Below are positions 17,735 to 25,870 of a stretch of DNA of 64,000 bases, one piece after another (the stretch's first letter is position 1; the number at the start of each line of letters is the position of its first letter). The DNA lies in contig NZ_JUGU01000001.1 of assembly GCF_000799465.1 (NCBI RefSeq), forward strand, positions 744,001 to 808,000, in the 5' to 3' direction. A model generated the notes under the pieces. The model made no database searches, was not told the origin of the DNA, and saw nothing but the letters and a program-made list of their open reading frames with translations. The translations under genes and the position numbers were made by a program. This DNA comes from Psychroserpens sp. Hel_I_66. Lineage in GTDB: Bacteria; Bacteroidota; Bacteroidia; Flavobacteriales; Flavobacteriaceae.

Positions 17735-19411
17735 TTATTTTGAATAGCGTTTTCTTCGGAAAAAAGTAAATAAAACTCCAAAAACACCAAGAATTACAAG
17801 CGGTAAAACGATATTAATGATTTGCCATTTTGATTTTTGGTCTTCTATTTTTTCAGAATCTAAAAAGGCTAATTTGACTTCTTTTGTGCGAATGTTTATA
17901 AGTCCGTCATCGTTTAAAAGGTAGTTCACAGCATTTTCAAGAAACTCTTTATTTCCAAATTTACGTTTGGTCAAAAACTCAAAACCCAGTTCTTGCGGTT
18001 GGTTTCTAATCACCTCGTTTTTTATAACGTCGCCATCTGCGATTACAATCATTTTTGTGGATTTGCTTATGGTTTTATCTTCGGAAATTTTAAAGGGTTT
18101 TATTCGTTTGTCATACACCGATGTAAACTCGCCTTCAAGCAAAACCGCTAAAGTTTGATTGGGTTGGTTATATTCTTCAGGGTTAGGTTGTTGCGTCACG
18201 ACATCTAAACTAATTTCTTTAGGCACGCCTTGTAATTTTGATAACTTAGAACTGCGCAATAAAATAGTTTTCTCAACACCGTTTTTCAACGTATCAATCT
18301 GACTCGCAAAATCGAATTTTACAGGATCCAAATTTGTAGTAATTGGGTGATTTGGATTGCTCGCTGCCAAAGGTGAATATGGCCATTGTATAGGTTGAAA
18401 CTGTGTGTTATTACCTTCACCAATCGCCAAAGGTATAGGAGCAGAGTATAAATCATTCACGATAACAGGATTGATGCGCACACCATATTTAAAGAAAAAA
18501 TCGTTGAGATTGAGGTCTTTCATAATCGCGACACCTCGACCAGATTCATTAAGCAGGCTGTCTCTGTCCATCACGATACTTTCGGTGAGCCAGAGACTTT
18601 TTCCGCCATTCATGGTGTATTGGTCAAGCACATATTTTTCTTCTTCGGAAAATGGAATACTCGGTTTTGCAGAGATAATTAAATCATAATTCTCAATATC
18701 TTTTAAAGTCTTTTGCGGATTGTTAGCAACGCTATCTAAGGTAAAAGGCGCAAGAAAATAATGCTCTCCCATTTTTTTGAGAAAGTCAGCAACGTACACA
18801 TCTTTTAATTGTCCGTTACCTCTTAAAACAGCAATCTTTTTCTGTTTAGGGTTGACCAGTTTTTTAAAGGCTTCTGCAAATACATATTCCAAATTTTGGA
18901 TGGAACTGTTAACCAGTTCTTGATCTGTAGCGCCAATTTTGTTTTTGATCAAAGGCACAATAACGGTTTGCTCGTTATAGCTCGCCAAAGCCCATGGGAT
19001 AATCACTTCTTGAGTGGTTTTCCCACTTTCCTGAATATTCACTTGAAACGGTTGTAAGCCTCGTTGTGCTAATTGCTGTATGTTTTGGTTTCGTGTTTTT
19101 TCATCTGCCAACGGATTAATAAACTGAAATTTCACATTGCTGTTAGAGAGTGAAAATTCTTCAAGCAACTGTTGGGTTTCATCGCGAAGACGTCTAAATT
19201 CCGAAGGAAATTCGCCCTCTAAAAACACGTCAATTATTAAAGGTGAATCTACATTTTCTATAGTTTGTAGTGCTTCATTTGATAAGGTATAACGTTTATC
19301 TTGGGTTAAATCAAAACGTTTATATACATAACTTGAGATCACATTAATTACGACAAGCGCTACTAAAGTGACAACGATAATTACAATATTTTTTTTACTC
19401 TTTAGCATCAA
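17735..19411 (-). CDS. gldG: Gliding motility ABC transporter component GldG
   Basis: A 558-residue GldG protein. An N-terminal membrane helix (IVIIVVTLVALVVINVISS) is followed by the family start KRFDLTQDKRYTLS, a long periplasmic domain, and a C-terminal membrane helix (IINIVLPLVILGVFGVLFTFF) with a basic tail. With GldF and an ATPase GldA (not in this window) it forms an ABC transporter needed for gliding in Flavobacterium johnsoniae, although not all gliding flavobacteria require it. Its start overlaps the preceding gene by 17 bases rather than touching gldF directly, which is unusual. It is transcribed from the gldF side towards dnaN. Confidence 0.95.
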   Translation of the reverse strand: MMLKSKKNIVIIVVTLVALVVINVISSYVYKRFDLTQDKRYTLSNEALQTIENVDSPLIIDVFLEGEFPSEFRRLRDETQQLLEEFSLSNSNVKFQFINPLADEKTRNQNIQQLAQRGLQPFQVNIQESGKTTQEVIIPWALASYNEQTVIVPLIKNKIGATDQELVNSSIQNLEYVFAEAFKKLVNPKQKKIAVLRGNGQLKDVYVADFLKKMGEHYFLAPFTLDSVANNPQKTLKDIENYDLIISAKPSIPFSEEEKYVLDQYTMNGGKSLWLTESIVMDRDSLLNESGRGVAIMKDLNLNDFFFKYGVRINPVIVNDLYSAPIPLAIGEGNNTQFQPIQWPYSPLAASNPNHPITTNLDPVKFDFASQIDTLKNGVEKTILLRSSKLSKLQGVPKEISLDVVTQQPNPEEYNQPNQTLAVLLEGEFTSVYDKRIKPFKISEDKTISKSTKMIVIADGDVIKNEVIRNQPQELGFEFLTKRKFGNKEFLENAVNYLLNDDGLINIRTKEVKLAFLDSEKIEDQKSKWQIINIVLPLVILGVFGVLFTFFRRKRYSK

Positions 19412-19889
19412 ATTTCTGTTCTTCTTTATACAATGTTAAGTCAACTACTTTTTGGTTCTCAAAGGTGATTTCCAGACATTCTTTTTCAGTATTGAAAGCA
19501 CCTGGTTCTAGACCTAAGGCGTAATTCCATTTGTTGGGATCATGGTCTTTTTTGGCGTCGTCCCAAGATAGCCATTCGTAAGTTCCCAATACGCTTTCTA
19601 CTTCACTTTTTGACTTGCCAATGAACATTTCCGAAGATATAATATCGTCAGATAATTCATAGCGCAGTGCTGGTTGGTCTTGCCAGATTTCCGAAGAAAA
19701 ATATTTTTGGTGATGGTAGTTGCTGAAAATATTAATTAACGGATAAACCGCATAAAAATAAATAAAAGGGGTGAGCACTAAACTTACTAAAATAGTAAGC
19801 CATTTGCGTTTGTCTATGGTGTTTACAAATAGAAAAACCAGCACAAATGTGATGATCATTAATAGTATGAAGGGTAGGGTAATAATCAT
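19395..19889 (-). CDS. Unknown membrane protein between gldF and gldG (BamE-like C-terminal domain)
   Basis: A 164-residue protein with two N-terminal membrane helices (about 3-24 and 32-52). A soluble domain follows, containing GKSKSEVESVLG, then WNYALG and LEITFENQKVVDLTLY. The pattern of a Gly-x-Ser helix, a short LG turn, a WxY strand and a final beta-hairpin is like BamE/SmpA-type small beta-alpha domains, but this is a weak likeness. It overlaps the end of gldF by four bases (ATGA) and the start of gldG by 17 bases, so it is tightly built into the operon. In characterised flavobacteria gldF and gldG are usually adjacent. It may be an added subunit or a recent insertion. Confidence 0.75.
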   Translation of the reverse strand: MIITLPFILLMIITFVLVFLFVNTIDKRKWLTILVSLVLTPFIYFYAVYPLINIFSNYHHQKYFSSEIWQDQPALRYELSDDIISSEMFIGKSKSEVESVLGTYEWLSWDDAKKDHDPNKWNYALGLEPGAFNTEKECLEITFENQKVVDLTLYKEEQKFDAKE

Positions 19890-20614
19890 TGATTTGCACG
19901 TTTAATATTGAGTTTTGTCAATACAATAAAAAACAGTGTGATGCTCAAAAAATAGAGGATATCTCTCGAGTCTAAAACACCACGACTCATACTTTTAAAA
20001 TGGGATTCCATCCCTAGTTTTTCGATGTAAAAAGCATCTCCAAAAAGATTGTAATTAGCAAGACCTTCAAAACCAAAATAGAAAAAGAAGCATATAAAAA
20101 CTGCAACGATAAATGCAACGATTTGATTATCTGATAGGCTAGAGGCAAAGACACCAATTGCGGTATAGGCTGCGACTAGAAATAAGAGCCCAAAGTAGGA
20201 ACCCATCACGCTACCAACATCTAGGTTGCCCTCTGGATTACCTAGTTTTGAAATCGTGTATACGTAAAGCAATGTTGGGATAAGCGCAATAATTATTAAT
20301 AAATATGAACCAAGATATTTACCCAAAACAATATTTAAGTGACTGATTGGTTTTGTGAGCAACAATTCTAAAGTGCCTTGTTTTTTTTCATCTGCAAAAC
20401 TTCGCATCGTAACTGCTGGAACTAAGAAAATGAGGATCCAAGGTGCTAATAAAAAGAAGGTTGATAAATCTGCAAAACCATTATCAAGAACATTAAAATC
20501 TCCTTTAAATAACCAAAGAAATAATCCATTGAGCAATAAAAAGACCGCAATCACCAAATAACCGATTGGAGATGCGAAAAAGGTGTTGATTTCTTTTTTA
20601 AGGATTGCTAGCAT
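19886..20614 (-). CDS. gldF: Gliding motility ABC transporter permease GldF
   Basis: The 242-residue permease has six predicted membrane helices. Family features are the start LAILKKEINTFFASPIGYLV, the segment VPAVTMRSFADEKKQGTLEL just before TKPISHLNIVLGKYLGS, and the C-terminal NIKRANQ tail. It should form the membrane channel of the GldAFG transporter. The upstream gene at 20615 ends directly before its ATG with no gap, and the following gene overlaps by ATGA. Confidence 0.95.
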   Translation of the reverse strand: MLAILKKEINTFFASPIGYLVIAVFLLLNGLFLWLFKGDFNVLDNGFADLSTFFLLAPWILIFLVPAVTMRSFADEKKQGTLELLLTKPISHLNIVLGKYLGSYLLIIIALIPTLLYVYTISKLGNPEGNLDVGSVMGSYFGLLFLVAAYTAIGVFASSLSDNQIVAFIVAVFICFFFYFGFEGLANYNLFGDAFYIEKLGMESHFKSMSRGVLDSRDILYFLSITLFFIVLTKLNIKRANQ

Positions 20615-20848
20615 TTAATTATTATTAGATTCATTTAAAAATTTTTTGAAATTAATGATTTTCACACCATAAAAAAATATGAAAGTTAAACAAAAAACTG
20701 AAGCAAACAGACTAACCGTTTGTGGTGTTGGCTTTTTGCTGCCAAATCTGTTTAGACCTAAAGCAATTATAAATAGTGCGATATACACTATAAAAGGAGT
20801 AATTAAATTTTTCCAGTTTTTTTTTATTTCGTTTTCGGTCATTTGCAA
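20615..20848 (-). CDS. Small hypothetical membrane protein upstream of gldF
   Basis: A 77-residue protein with two hydrophobic helices (about 15-34 and 46-65) separated by a charged loop (NRFGSKKPTPQT). No family is recognised. Its stop abuts the gldF start, and the ABM gene ends one base before its own start, so it is part of the gldF-gldG operon. The Met at residue 3 could also be the start. Confidence 0.65.
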   Translation of the reverse strand: MQMTENEIKKNWKNLITPFIVYIALFIIALGLNRFGSKKPTPQTVSLFASVFCLTFIFFYGVKIINFKKFLNESNNN

Positions 20849-20849
20849 T

Positions 20850-21146
20850 TTACTTTAATGTCACTAACTTATCCACACTCCAAGCTTCAGGTTTACCATT
20901 GAACATCGGTTTTGTTTTTGCCCAGATACCTTTAAATAAATTAGAGTGTCTGTAATTTTCTAAATCTGTTTCGGTTTGCCAATAACTGTACGTAAAAAAG
21001 ACGTTGGTATTGTTTTTATCTCGATAAAGCTCTAAAAACTCGCAACCGCTAAATCCTCTAATATGCTCTTTTTGAGATTCAAAATTAGAGAGAAATTCTT
21101 CAATTTTTGAAGGTTCTAGACTTAGTTTTACGATTCGTACTAGCAT
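20850..21146 (-). CDS. Antibiotic biosynthesis monooxygenase (ABM)-domain protein
   Basis: A 98-residue single-domain protein of the dimeric alpha-beta barrel ABM type: LVRIVKLSLEPSKIEEFLSN at the start, GCEFLELYRDKNN, then FFTYSYWQTETDLENYRHS. Such proteins include small monooxygenases and heme-degrading enzymes, but most are uncharacterised. It appears to be the first gene of the operon leading into gldF. Its upstream region holds five tandem 7-base repeats. Confidence 0.85.
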   Translation of the reverse strand: MLVRIVKLSLEPSKIEEFLSNFESQKEHIRGFSGCEFLELYRDKNNTNVFFTYSYWQTETDLENYRHSNLFKGIWAKTKPMFNGKPEAWSVDKLVTLK

Positions 21147-21155
21147 TTTTTAATT

Positions 21156-21190
21156 TTTAGTCTTTAGTCTTTAGTCTTTAGTCTTTAGTC
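21156..21190. repeat. Five tandem copies of a 7-base unit
   Basis: TTTAGTC is repeated five times without interruption (GACTAAA on the minus strand). The array begins nine bases upstream of the start of the ABM gene at 21146. Because the unit is not a multiple of three and lies in the leader, copy changes would alter promoter-to-start spacing, not a reading frame. Confidence 0.95.
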
Positions 21191-21258
21191 TTCGAGATAT
21201 AATTTTATTTACGCTTGTTCTTTGCTCTATCGTCCACTTTTAATAATCTTTGAACAAA

Positions 21259-22095
21259 TCAATTTTTATCAAAATTCACGGTTACGGTATCCATGATTTT
21301 CAATCCCATAAGTGTTGACGCACTACCAACGGTAGAATTGTCACTTTTGTAAACCGCAATTTCCAGGTATCCTGAAGAGTTAAACACAACAAGTCCTTTA
21401 CCTTCATCATAGCGCTTTTCTTCTGGAATTTCAAAATTGATGGCATCACAATATTTATCATAAATAGTTTTGAACTTATAATTACGTGCAGAAATTTCAA
21501 AAGCACGTGTTTTCTGGACATTTTCAAAAAATTTTCGTTTGATGTTGGTGATTACATTTCCGTAGTTATCAATATAAATAACGCTCCCAATAATCTGGTT
21601 TTTTTCATCGTTCACAAACGGGATTAGATTTTTGATTGGTTTGATAGTCTCTATAATTTTACCAATGACCTCTAAAGTTCCGCCACGAGCAATATGGCAA
21701 GCCACATTGACAAATACATCCAAAACAGGAAAACTCGTCGCTACACGATCGTGGATATTGATCTCTACTATTTTTTGTGGCGCAATTTCTGAACAGATCA
21801 TACTCATGATCCCATTGTTGGCACAAATAAAATAATGGTCATCCAATTGCACAGCAATGTGTTTGTTTTCAGGATTAAGTTCAGAATCGATACCTATCAC
21901 ATGTATCGTACCTTTTGGGAAACTACTATACGCATTTTGTATAATATATGCAGCCTCTGGCACATTAAATGGCGCAACAGAATGTGAGATATCAACAATT
22001 CTAACATCTACCAATTCACTGTAAATAGCACCTTTTATGGCACCAGCAAAGTGGTCTTTTTCTCCAAAATCGGTTGTTAAAGTGATGATTGCCAT
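21259..22095 (-). CDS. SAM hydroxide adenosyltransferase family protein (DUF62)
   Basis: A 278-residue protein of the DUF62 family, which converts S-adenosylmethionine and water to adenosine and methionine and is related to fluorinases and chlorinases. Conserved segments are ITLTTDFGEKDHFAGAIKG at the N-terminus, VDISHSVAPFNVPEAAY, NGIMSMICS and IYIDNYGNVITNI. The length is normal for the hydroxide type. It is divergent from phoH, with 211 bases between the two genes, a linkage common in flavobacteria. Confidence 0.93.
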   Translation of the reverse strand: MAIITLTTDFGEKDHFAGAIKGAIYSELVDVRIVDISHSVAPFNVPEAAYIIQNAYSSFPKGTIHVIGIDSELNPENKHIAVQLDDHYFICANNGIMSMICSEIAPQKIVEINIHDRVATSFPVLDVFVNVACHIARGGTLEVIGKIIETIKPIKNLIPFVNDEKNQIIGSVIYIDNYGNVITNIKRKFFENVQKTRAFEISARNYKFKTIYDKYCDAINFEIPEEKRYDEGKGLVVFNSSGYLEIAVYKSDNSTVGSASTLMGLKIMDTVTVNFDKN

Positions 22096-22306
22096 GCGCT
22101 AAGCAATAGAAATTTAATGTTAATGATAGGTCTCAAATAGTCACATTTAAAACTGTTAAAAACTAATTGTATTTTAATCTTACAGAAAACCTCTAGAATA
22201 AAATAGTTTAATTATTTTTGGTAGTATAGATGTGAGAAATAAGCTAATTTTATCTCTACACAAAACTAATAAAACAAAACAGATTAATTTATAATTCTTA
22301 TCGCTT

Positions 22307-23260
22307 TTGAATGAACTTATTTTAGAACTCGAAGAAATCACTCCAAAAGAATTTTTTGGTGCCCAAAATTCCAATATTGTACTTCTTAAAAAAAACTTTC
22401 CTAAACTTAAAATCGTTGCCAGAGGTAATAAAATCAAAGCCTATGGTGATGAGGATTTATTAGAGGAATTTGACAAACGTATGAATATGCTCATGCAGCA
22501 TTTTGGCAAATACAACAAAATTGATGAAAATGCAATTGAGCGTGTATTGACAAGTGAGAGTAGCGATGACTATAATACCTCTGCCCAAAGTGGCGAGACT
22601 ATAGTGCATGGCGTAAATGGTAAGATCATTAAAGCACAAACCGTCAACCAGCGTAAATTGGTAGAGAGTATGCGCAAAAACGATATGGTTTTTGCCATTG
22701 GGCCAGCGGGTACAGGAAAAACCTATACAGGTGTTGCGTTGGCGGTTAGAGCGCTAAAAGCCAAAGAAGTAAAACGTATTATTTTAACGCGTCCTGCGGT
22801 TGAGGCTGGAGAAAATTTAGGGTTTTTGCCAGGAGATCTAAAAGAAAAATTGGACCCTTACATGCAACCGCTTTATGATGCACTTCGTGATATGATTCCT
22901 GCGGAAACATTAGCACGTTTCATAGAAAACGGAACCATCCAAATTGCACCTTTGGCATTTATGCGTGGACGAACATTGGACAATGCCTTTGTTATTTTGG
23001 ATGAAGGTCAAAATACAACTCACGCCCAAATGAAGATGTTTTTAACACGTATGGGTAAAAGTGCAAAGTTTTTATTGACAGGAGATCCTGGGCAGGTAGA
23101 TTTGCCTCGTCGTACGATTTCTGGATTAAAAGAAGCACTTTTAGTACTTAAAAACGTGGAAGGCATTGGTATGATTTATTTAGATGATAAAGATGTGATT
23201 CGACATAGATTGGTGAAAAAAGTAATTGAAGCCTATAAGAGTATCGAGAACCGAGAGTAG
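22307..23260 (+). CDS. phoH: PhoH-family ATPase
   Basis: A 317-residue PhoH/PhoL-type protein, a predicted ATPase related to RNA helicases. Walker A is GPAGTGKT (residues 132-139), followed by LTRPAVEAGENLGFLPGDLK, Walker B VILDEGQNTT and LTGDPGQVDLP. An N-terminal KH-like region (1-80) is typical of this group. The start is TTG at 22307, since NELILELEEITPKEFFGAQ matches homologues and the nearby ATG is in a different frame. Roles in phosphate stress, RNA or ribosome maturation have been proposed for the family. Confidence 0.94.
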   Translation: MNELILELEEITPKEFFGAQNSNIVLLKKNFPKLKIVARGNKIKAYGDEDLLEEFDKRMNMLMQHFGKYNKIDENAIERVLTSESSDDYNTSAQSGETIVHGVNGKIIKAQTVNQRKLVESMRKNDMVFAIGPAGTGKTYTGVALAVRALKAKEVKRIILTRPAVEAGENLGFLPGDLKEKLDPYMQPLYDALRDMIPAETLARFIENGTIQIAPLAFMRGRTLDNAFVILDEGQNTTHAQMKMFLTRMGKSAKFLLTGDPGQVDLPRRTISGLKEALLVLKNVEGIGMIYLDDKDVIRHRLVKKVIEAYKSIENRE

Positions 23261-23328
23261 CTAAATAACTGCGAGAAGCATTCAAATTTTCTAAGTGATT
23301 GCAAGATTTAAAAAACATAAGATTACAC

Positions 23329-23351
23329 GTCATTTCAATTATCGAAATGAC
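23329..23351. other. Small inverted repeat before purC
   Basis: GTCATTTC (23329-23336) and GAAATGAC (23344-23351) are perfect complements around a 7-base loop, 14 bases before the purC start. No T-run follows, so it is unlikely to be a terminator. It resembles pieces of dispersed flavobacterial intergenic repeats, or it could shape the purC leader. Confidence 0.45.
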
Positions 23352-23365
23352 AAATTAAAGATAAA

Positions 23366-24316
23366 ATGAGTAACACGATTACAGAATCTAATTTCAATTT
23401 TCCAGGGCAAAAAAGTGTTTACAAGGGAAAAGTTAGAGAGGTTTACAATATCAAGGATGAAGAACTCGTAATGATAGCCACAGATCGTCTTTCAGCTTTT
23501 GATGTGGTAATGCCAAAGGGAATTCCGTATAAAGGTCAGATCTTGAACCAGATTGCAACGAGCATGATGAAAGCTACGGAAGATTTGGTGCCAAACTGGT
23601 TAACCGCAACACCAGATCCCAATGTGGCAGTTGGTCATTTATGTGACCCTTTTAAGGTTGAAATGGTGATTCGAGGTTATATGTCTGGTCACGCTGCTCG
23701 TGAGTATAAAGCAGGAAAACGCTTGCTTTGCGGAGTTGAAATGCCAGAAGGGATGAAGGAAAACGATAAATTTCCAAACCCGATAATTACGCCTGCAACT
23801 AAAGCAGAAATGGGAGATCACGACGAAGATATTTCTAAGGAAGACATTTTAAAACGTGGCATCGTTTCCGAAGAAGATTATAGTGTTTTAGAAGATTATA
23901 CACGTAAATTATTTCAAAGAGGAACAGAAATCGCTGCATCTCGCGGATTGATTTTAGTGGATACAAAGTATGAATTCGGAAAAACGAAAGACGGTAAAAT
24001 CGTACTTATTGATGAAATTCACACACCAGACTCTTCAAGATATTTTTATGCGGAAGGTTACCAAAAACGACAAGATCATAACGAACCACAGAAACAGTTG
24101 TCTAAAGAGTTTGTGAGACAATGGCTCATCGCCAATAACTTTCAAGGTCTGGAAGGCCAAACCGTACCAGAAATGACAGATGCGTATATTGAAACCGTGA
24201 GCGAACGCTATATTGAGCTTTATGAGAATATTATGGGAGAAGAGTTTGTAAAGGCTGATGTTTCTGATATTCAAAGTAGGATTGATGAGAATGTTTTGGA
24301 GTATTTGAGAAAATAA
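23366..24316 (+). CDS. purC: Phosphoribosylaminoimidazole-succinocarboxamide synthase
   Basis: SAICAR synthetase of 316 residues, the longer form common in Bacteroidota, acting in purine biosynthesis (CAIR plus aspartate plus ATP). Conserved segments are [62 protein letters not shown] and [17 protein letters not shown]. It starts at ATG 23366 and appears to be a single gene; the neighbour downstream is convergent. Confidence 0.97.
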   Translation: MSNTITESNFNFPGQKSVYKGKVREVYNIKDEELVMIATDRLSAFDVVMPKGIPYKGQILNQIATSMMKATEDLVPNWLTATPDPNVAVGHLCDPFKVEMVIRGYMSGHAAREYKAGKRLLCGVEMPEGMKENDKFPNPIITPATKAEMGDHDEDISKEDILKRGIVSEEDYSVLEDYTRKLFQRGTEIAASRGLILVDTKYEFGKTKDGKIVLIDEIHTPDSSRYFYAEGYQKRQDHNEPQKQLSKEFVRQWLIANNFQGLEGQTVPEMTDAYIETVSERYIELYENIMGEEFVKADVSDIQSRIDENVLEYLRK

Positions 24317-24423
24317 CTAATTAAATTTAATCTTTCAATAATTCAATTTCGTTAGAATAAATACTTTCTTTATTTCCTGAGAATTTAAGTCTAAAACTTT
24401 TTTTTAAGAGATTATGACTCTTT

Positions 24424-25026
24424 TTAATTGAAGTTATAGCTACTTCGTTTGGTGGGAGATAGATGATAGACATTCCTGTACCACACATATAAAAAAAAAC
24501 GTTTTTGATTTTCTGCCCAATTTCCTAAAGAGTCTTTTGCTTCAGAAATAAGATCTAATTCATCACCAAAACCAATTCTTAGTGTATCGGTAGAATTGTT
24601 TTTTAGAAATATGGGATATGATAAAGAAGAATGTTCCGGTAAATGCTGTCCATTTTCATTCTCAATAAATATTTCCAGATTGCTTTTACTACTACCAATA
24701 TACTTAGATGTATCAATAAAAATTTTTAAATCATCATGTTTTGGATACTTGTAGTTATCCCAATTGAGATTTGTATGTCCTGCTTTTGCATTTATATAGT
24801 TTAATTCTATAGTGTCTTTCAATTTCCCCATATAAAGTGGTTGGAAGTTGGCGATTCTAGAATTTTCTAAAGAGTCTAGTTTTAATTGACTTCTAAATTT
24901 GTCAATGATTACTAATTTAGAATAATTTTCTTTCAATTCAGATTTGGAATTTTTTGAATCTTCATTTGGTGCTTTGCATGAAAAAATAGCTGATGCCAAA
25001 ATAGATAAACATAAAAAATATCTCAT
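24424..25026 (-). CDS. Hypothetical lipoprotein, C-terminus lost by frameshift
   Basis: The uninterrupted frame codes 200 residues with a lipoprotein signal (FLCLSILASAIFSC). The body is beta-rich and unfamiliar; IFLKNNSTDTLRIGFGDELD looks like a bacterial Ig-like or DUF-type sandwich. The last ~20 residues (LYVWYRNVYHLSPTKRSSYN) appear to be out of frame. A run of nine T on the coding strand (A9 at 24491-24499 on the plus strand) precedes them. With one T fewer the frame continues as FFYMCGTGMSIIYLPPNEVA and stays open to a TAA at 24327-24329, ending SNEIELLKD. The intact gene is therefore likely 24327-25026. The cause may be a sequencing error, a mutation or a slippage switch. Confidence 0.65.
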   Translation of the reverse strand: MRYFLCLSILASAIFSCKAPNEDSKNSKSELKENYSKLVIIDKFRSQLKLDSLENSRIANFQPLYMGKLKDTIELNYINAKAGHTNLNWDNYKYPKHDDLKIFIDTSKYIGSSKSNLEIFIENENGQHLPEHSSLSYPIFLKNNSTDTLRIGFGDELDLISEAKDSLGNWAENQKRFFLYVWYRNVYHLSPTKRSSYNFN

Positions 25027-25079
25027 AGTAAATTATATAGTAATTGCATGAACTAAAACCATACCATTAATTCTAAAAG

Positions 25080-25457
25080 TCAATACATCGTATTAGGATT
25101 CTTAGAATGTTTAGGAATTTGCTGTATGGCATCCCAATGCTCGCAGATCTTTCCGTTGTCATCAAATCTAAAAAAATCCATTGTCACATACTGGTCATTT
25201 CCTGGCCAAGTTTGATGGGTATGCAAAGCTACTAAGTCACCTTCAGCAATACAACGAACAAATTCAATCGATTTTTTAGGGTATTCTCGTTGCATTCTTT
25301 CGAAATAATCTATAAATCCTTGAGTACCATTTTCAACATCAGGGTTGTGCTGAATGTATTCTTTACCAACATAAGTCTCAATCGCTTTTTTAGGATGGCC
25401 TTCATAAGCCATTTTGTAAAATCCAATGGAGCTTTGCTTGTTTTGATCTAAATTCAT
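25080..25457 (-). CDS. NTF2-like/SnoaL-like protein
   Basis: A 125-residue single-domain protein of the NTF2-like superfamily, SnoaL/ester-cyclase-like group. Typical elements are the N-terminal helix IGFYKMAYEGHPKKAIETYV, YIQHNPDVENGTQGFIDYF, and DFFRFDDNGKICEHWDAIQQ near the end. The family includes polyketide cyclases and many uncharacterised enzymes; no substrate can be inferred. It is on the same strand as the DUF3037 and HipA-like genes, 29 bases downstream of DUF3037. Confidence 0.85.
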   Translation of the reverse strand: MNLDQNKQSSIGFYKMAYEGHPKKAIETYVGKEYIQHNPDVENGTQGFIDYFERMQREYPKKSIEFVRCIAEGDLVALHTHQTWPGNDQYVTMDFFRFDDNGKICEHWDAIQQIPKHSKNPNTMY

Positions 25458-25486
25458 GATTAAAGGTTTGTTTAATAGCTGAAAGT

Positions 25487-25870
25487 TTACAAAATATAGG
25501 TCTTAAATATAGTGTTTAGTGCCTCATTAGGATCATCACATAAACCAGGATGGGTTTTAGAACTTTGTATAATTGTACTTCGGGATGCTGCCAGCCATCT
25601 AAAACGATCTGATAATTCAAACTCACCAATAGAGCCACCTTTGGGATGGCCTTCACAAATTAATTTCCAAGCTTCTAAGTATTGGTTTAGCTCGTTGATA
25701 TCCAATTCACTACAAAAGGCACTTAGTTTTGTAGGATTGATTTCATATTTAATCCCTAAAAATTTTTTACGCTTAGAAAACAAGATAACTCCAACATTAA
25801 AGAATTCTTCACGCTCTACTTTAGGTACAATTCTAATAATTGCATATTCAAAAGTTACTTTATCTTGCAT
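25487..25870 (-). CDS. DUF3037 protein paired with HipA-like kinase
   Basis: A 127-residue DUF3037 protein. Characteristic segments are FEYAIIRIVPKVEREEFFNVGVILFS, RFRWLAASRSTIIQSSKTHPG and ALNTIFKTYIL (the first one spans residues 7-32). The family has no known activity. The ATG lies inside the 3' end of the kinase gene (11-base overlap), so the two are produced together. This two-gene linkage recurs in many bacteria, which suggests a shared function such as a toxin-antitoxin-like or regulatory pair. Confidence 0.85.
   Translation of the reverse strand: MQDKVTFEYAIIRIVPKVEREEFFNVGVILFSKRKKFLGIKYEINPTKLSAFCSELDINELNQYLEAWKLICEGHPKGGSIGEFELSDRFRWLAASRSTIIQSSKTHPGLCDDPNEALNTIFKTYIL

Noticed and set aside
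22096..22306. Possible RNA gene or riboswitch between the SAM hydroxide adenosyltransferase gene and phoH
   Set aside because: The 211 bases are AT-rich without strong stems or a known SAM riboswitch pattern; divergent promoters are enough to explain the gap.
23261..23365. Possible tRNA or small RNA before purC
   Set aside because: Only a small inverted repeat is present; there is no cloverleaf or T-loop sequence and no following T-run.
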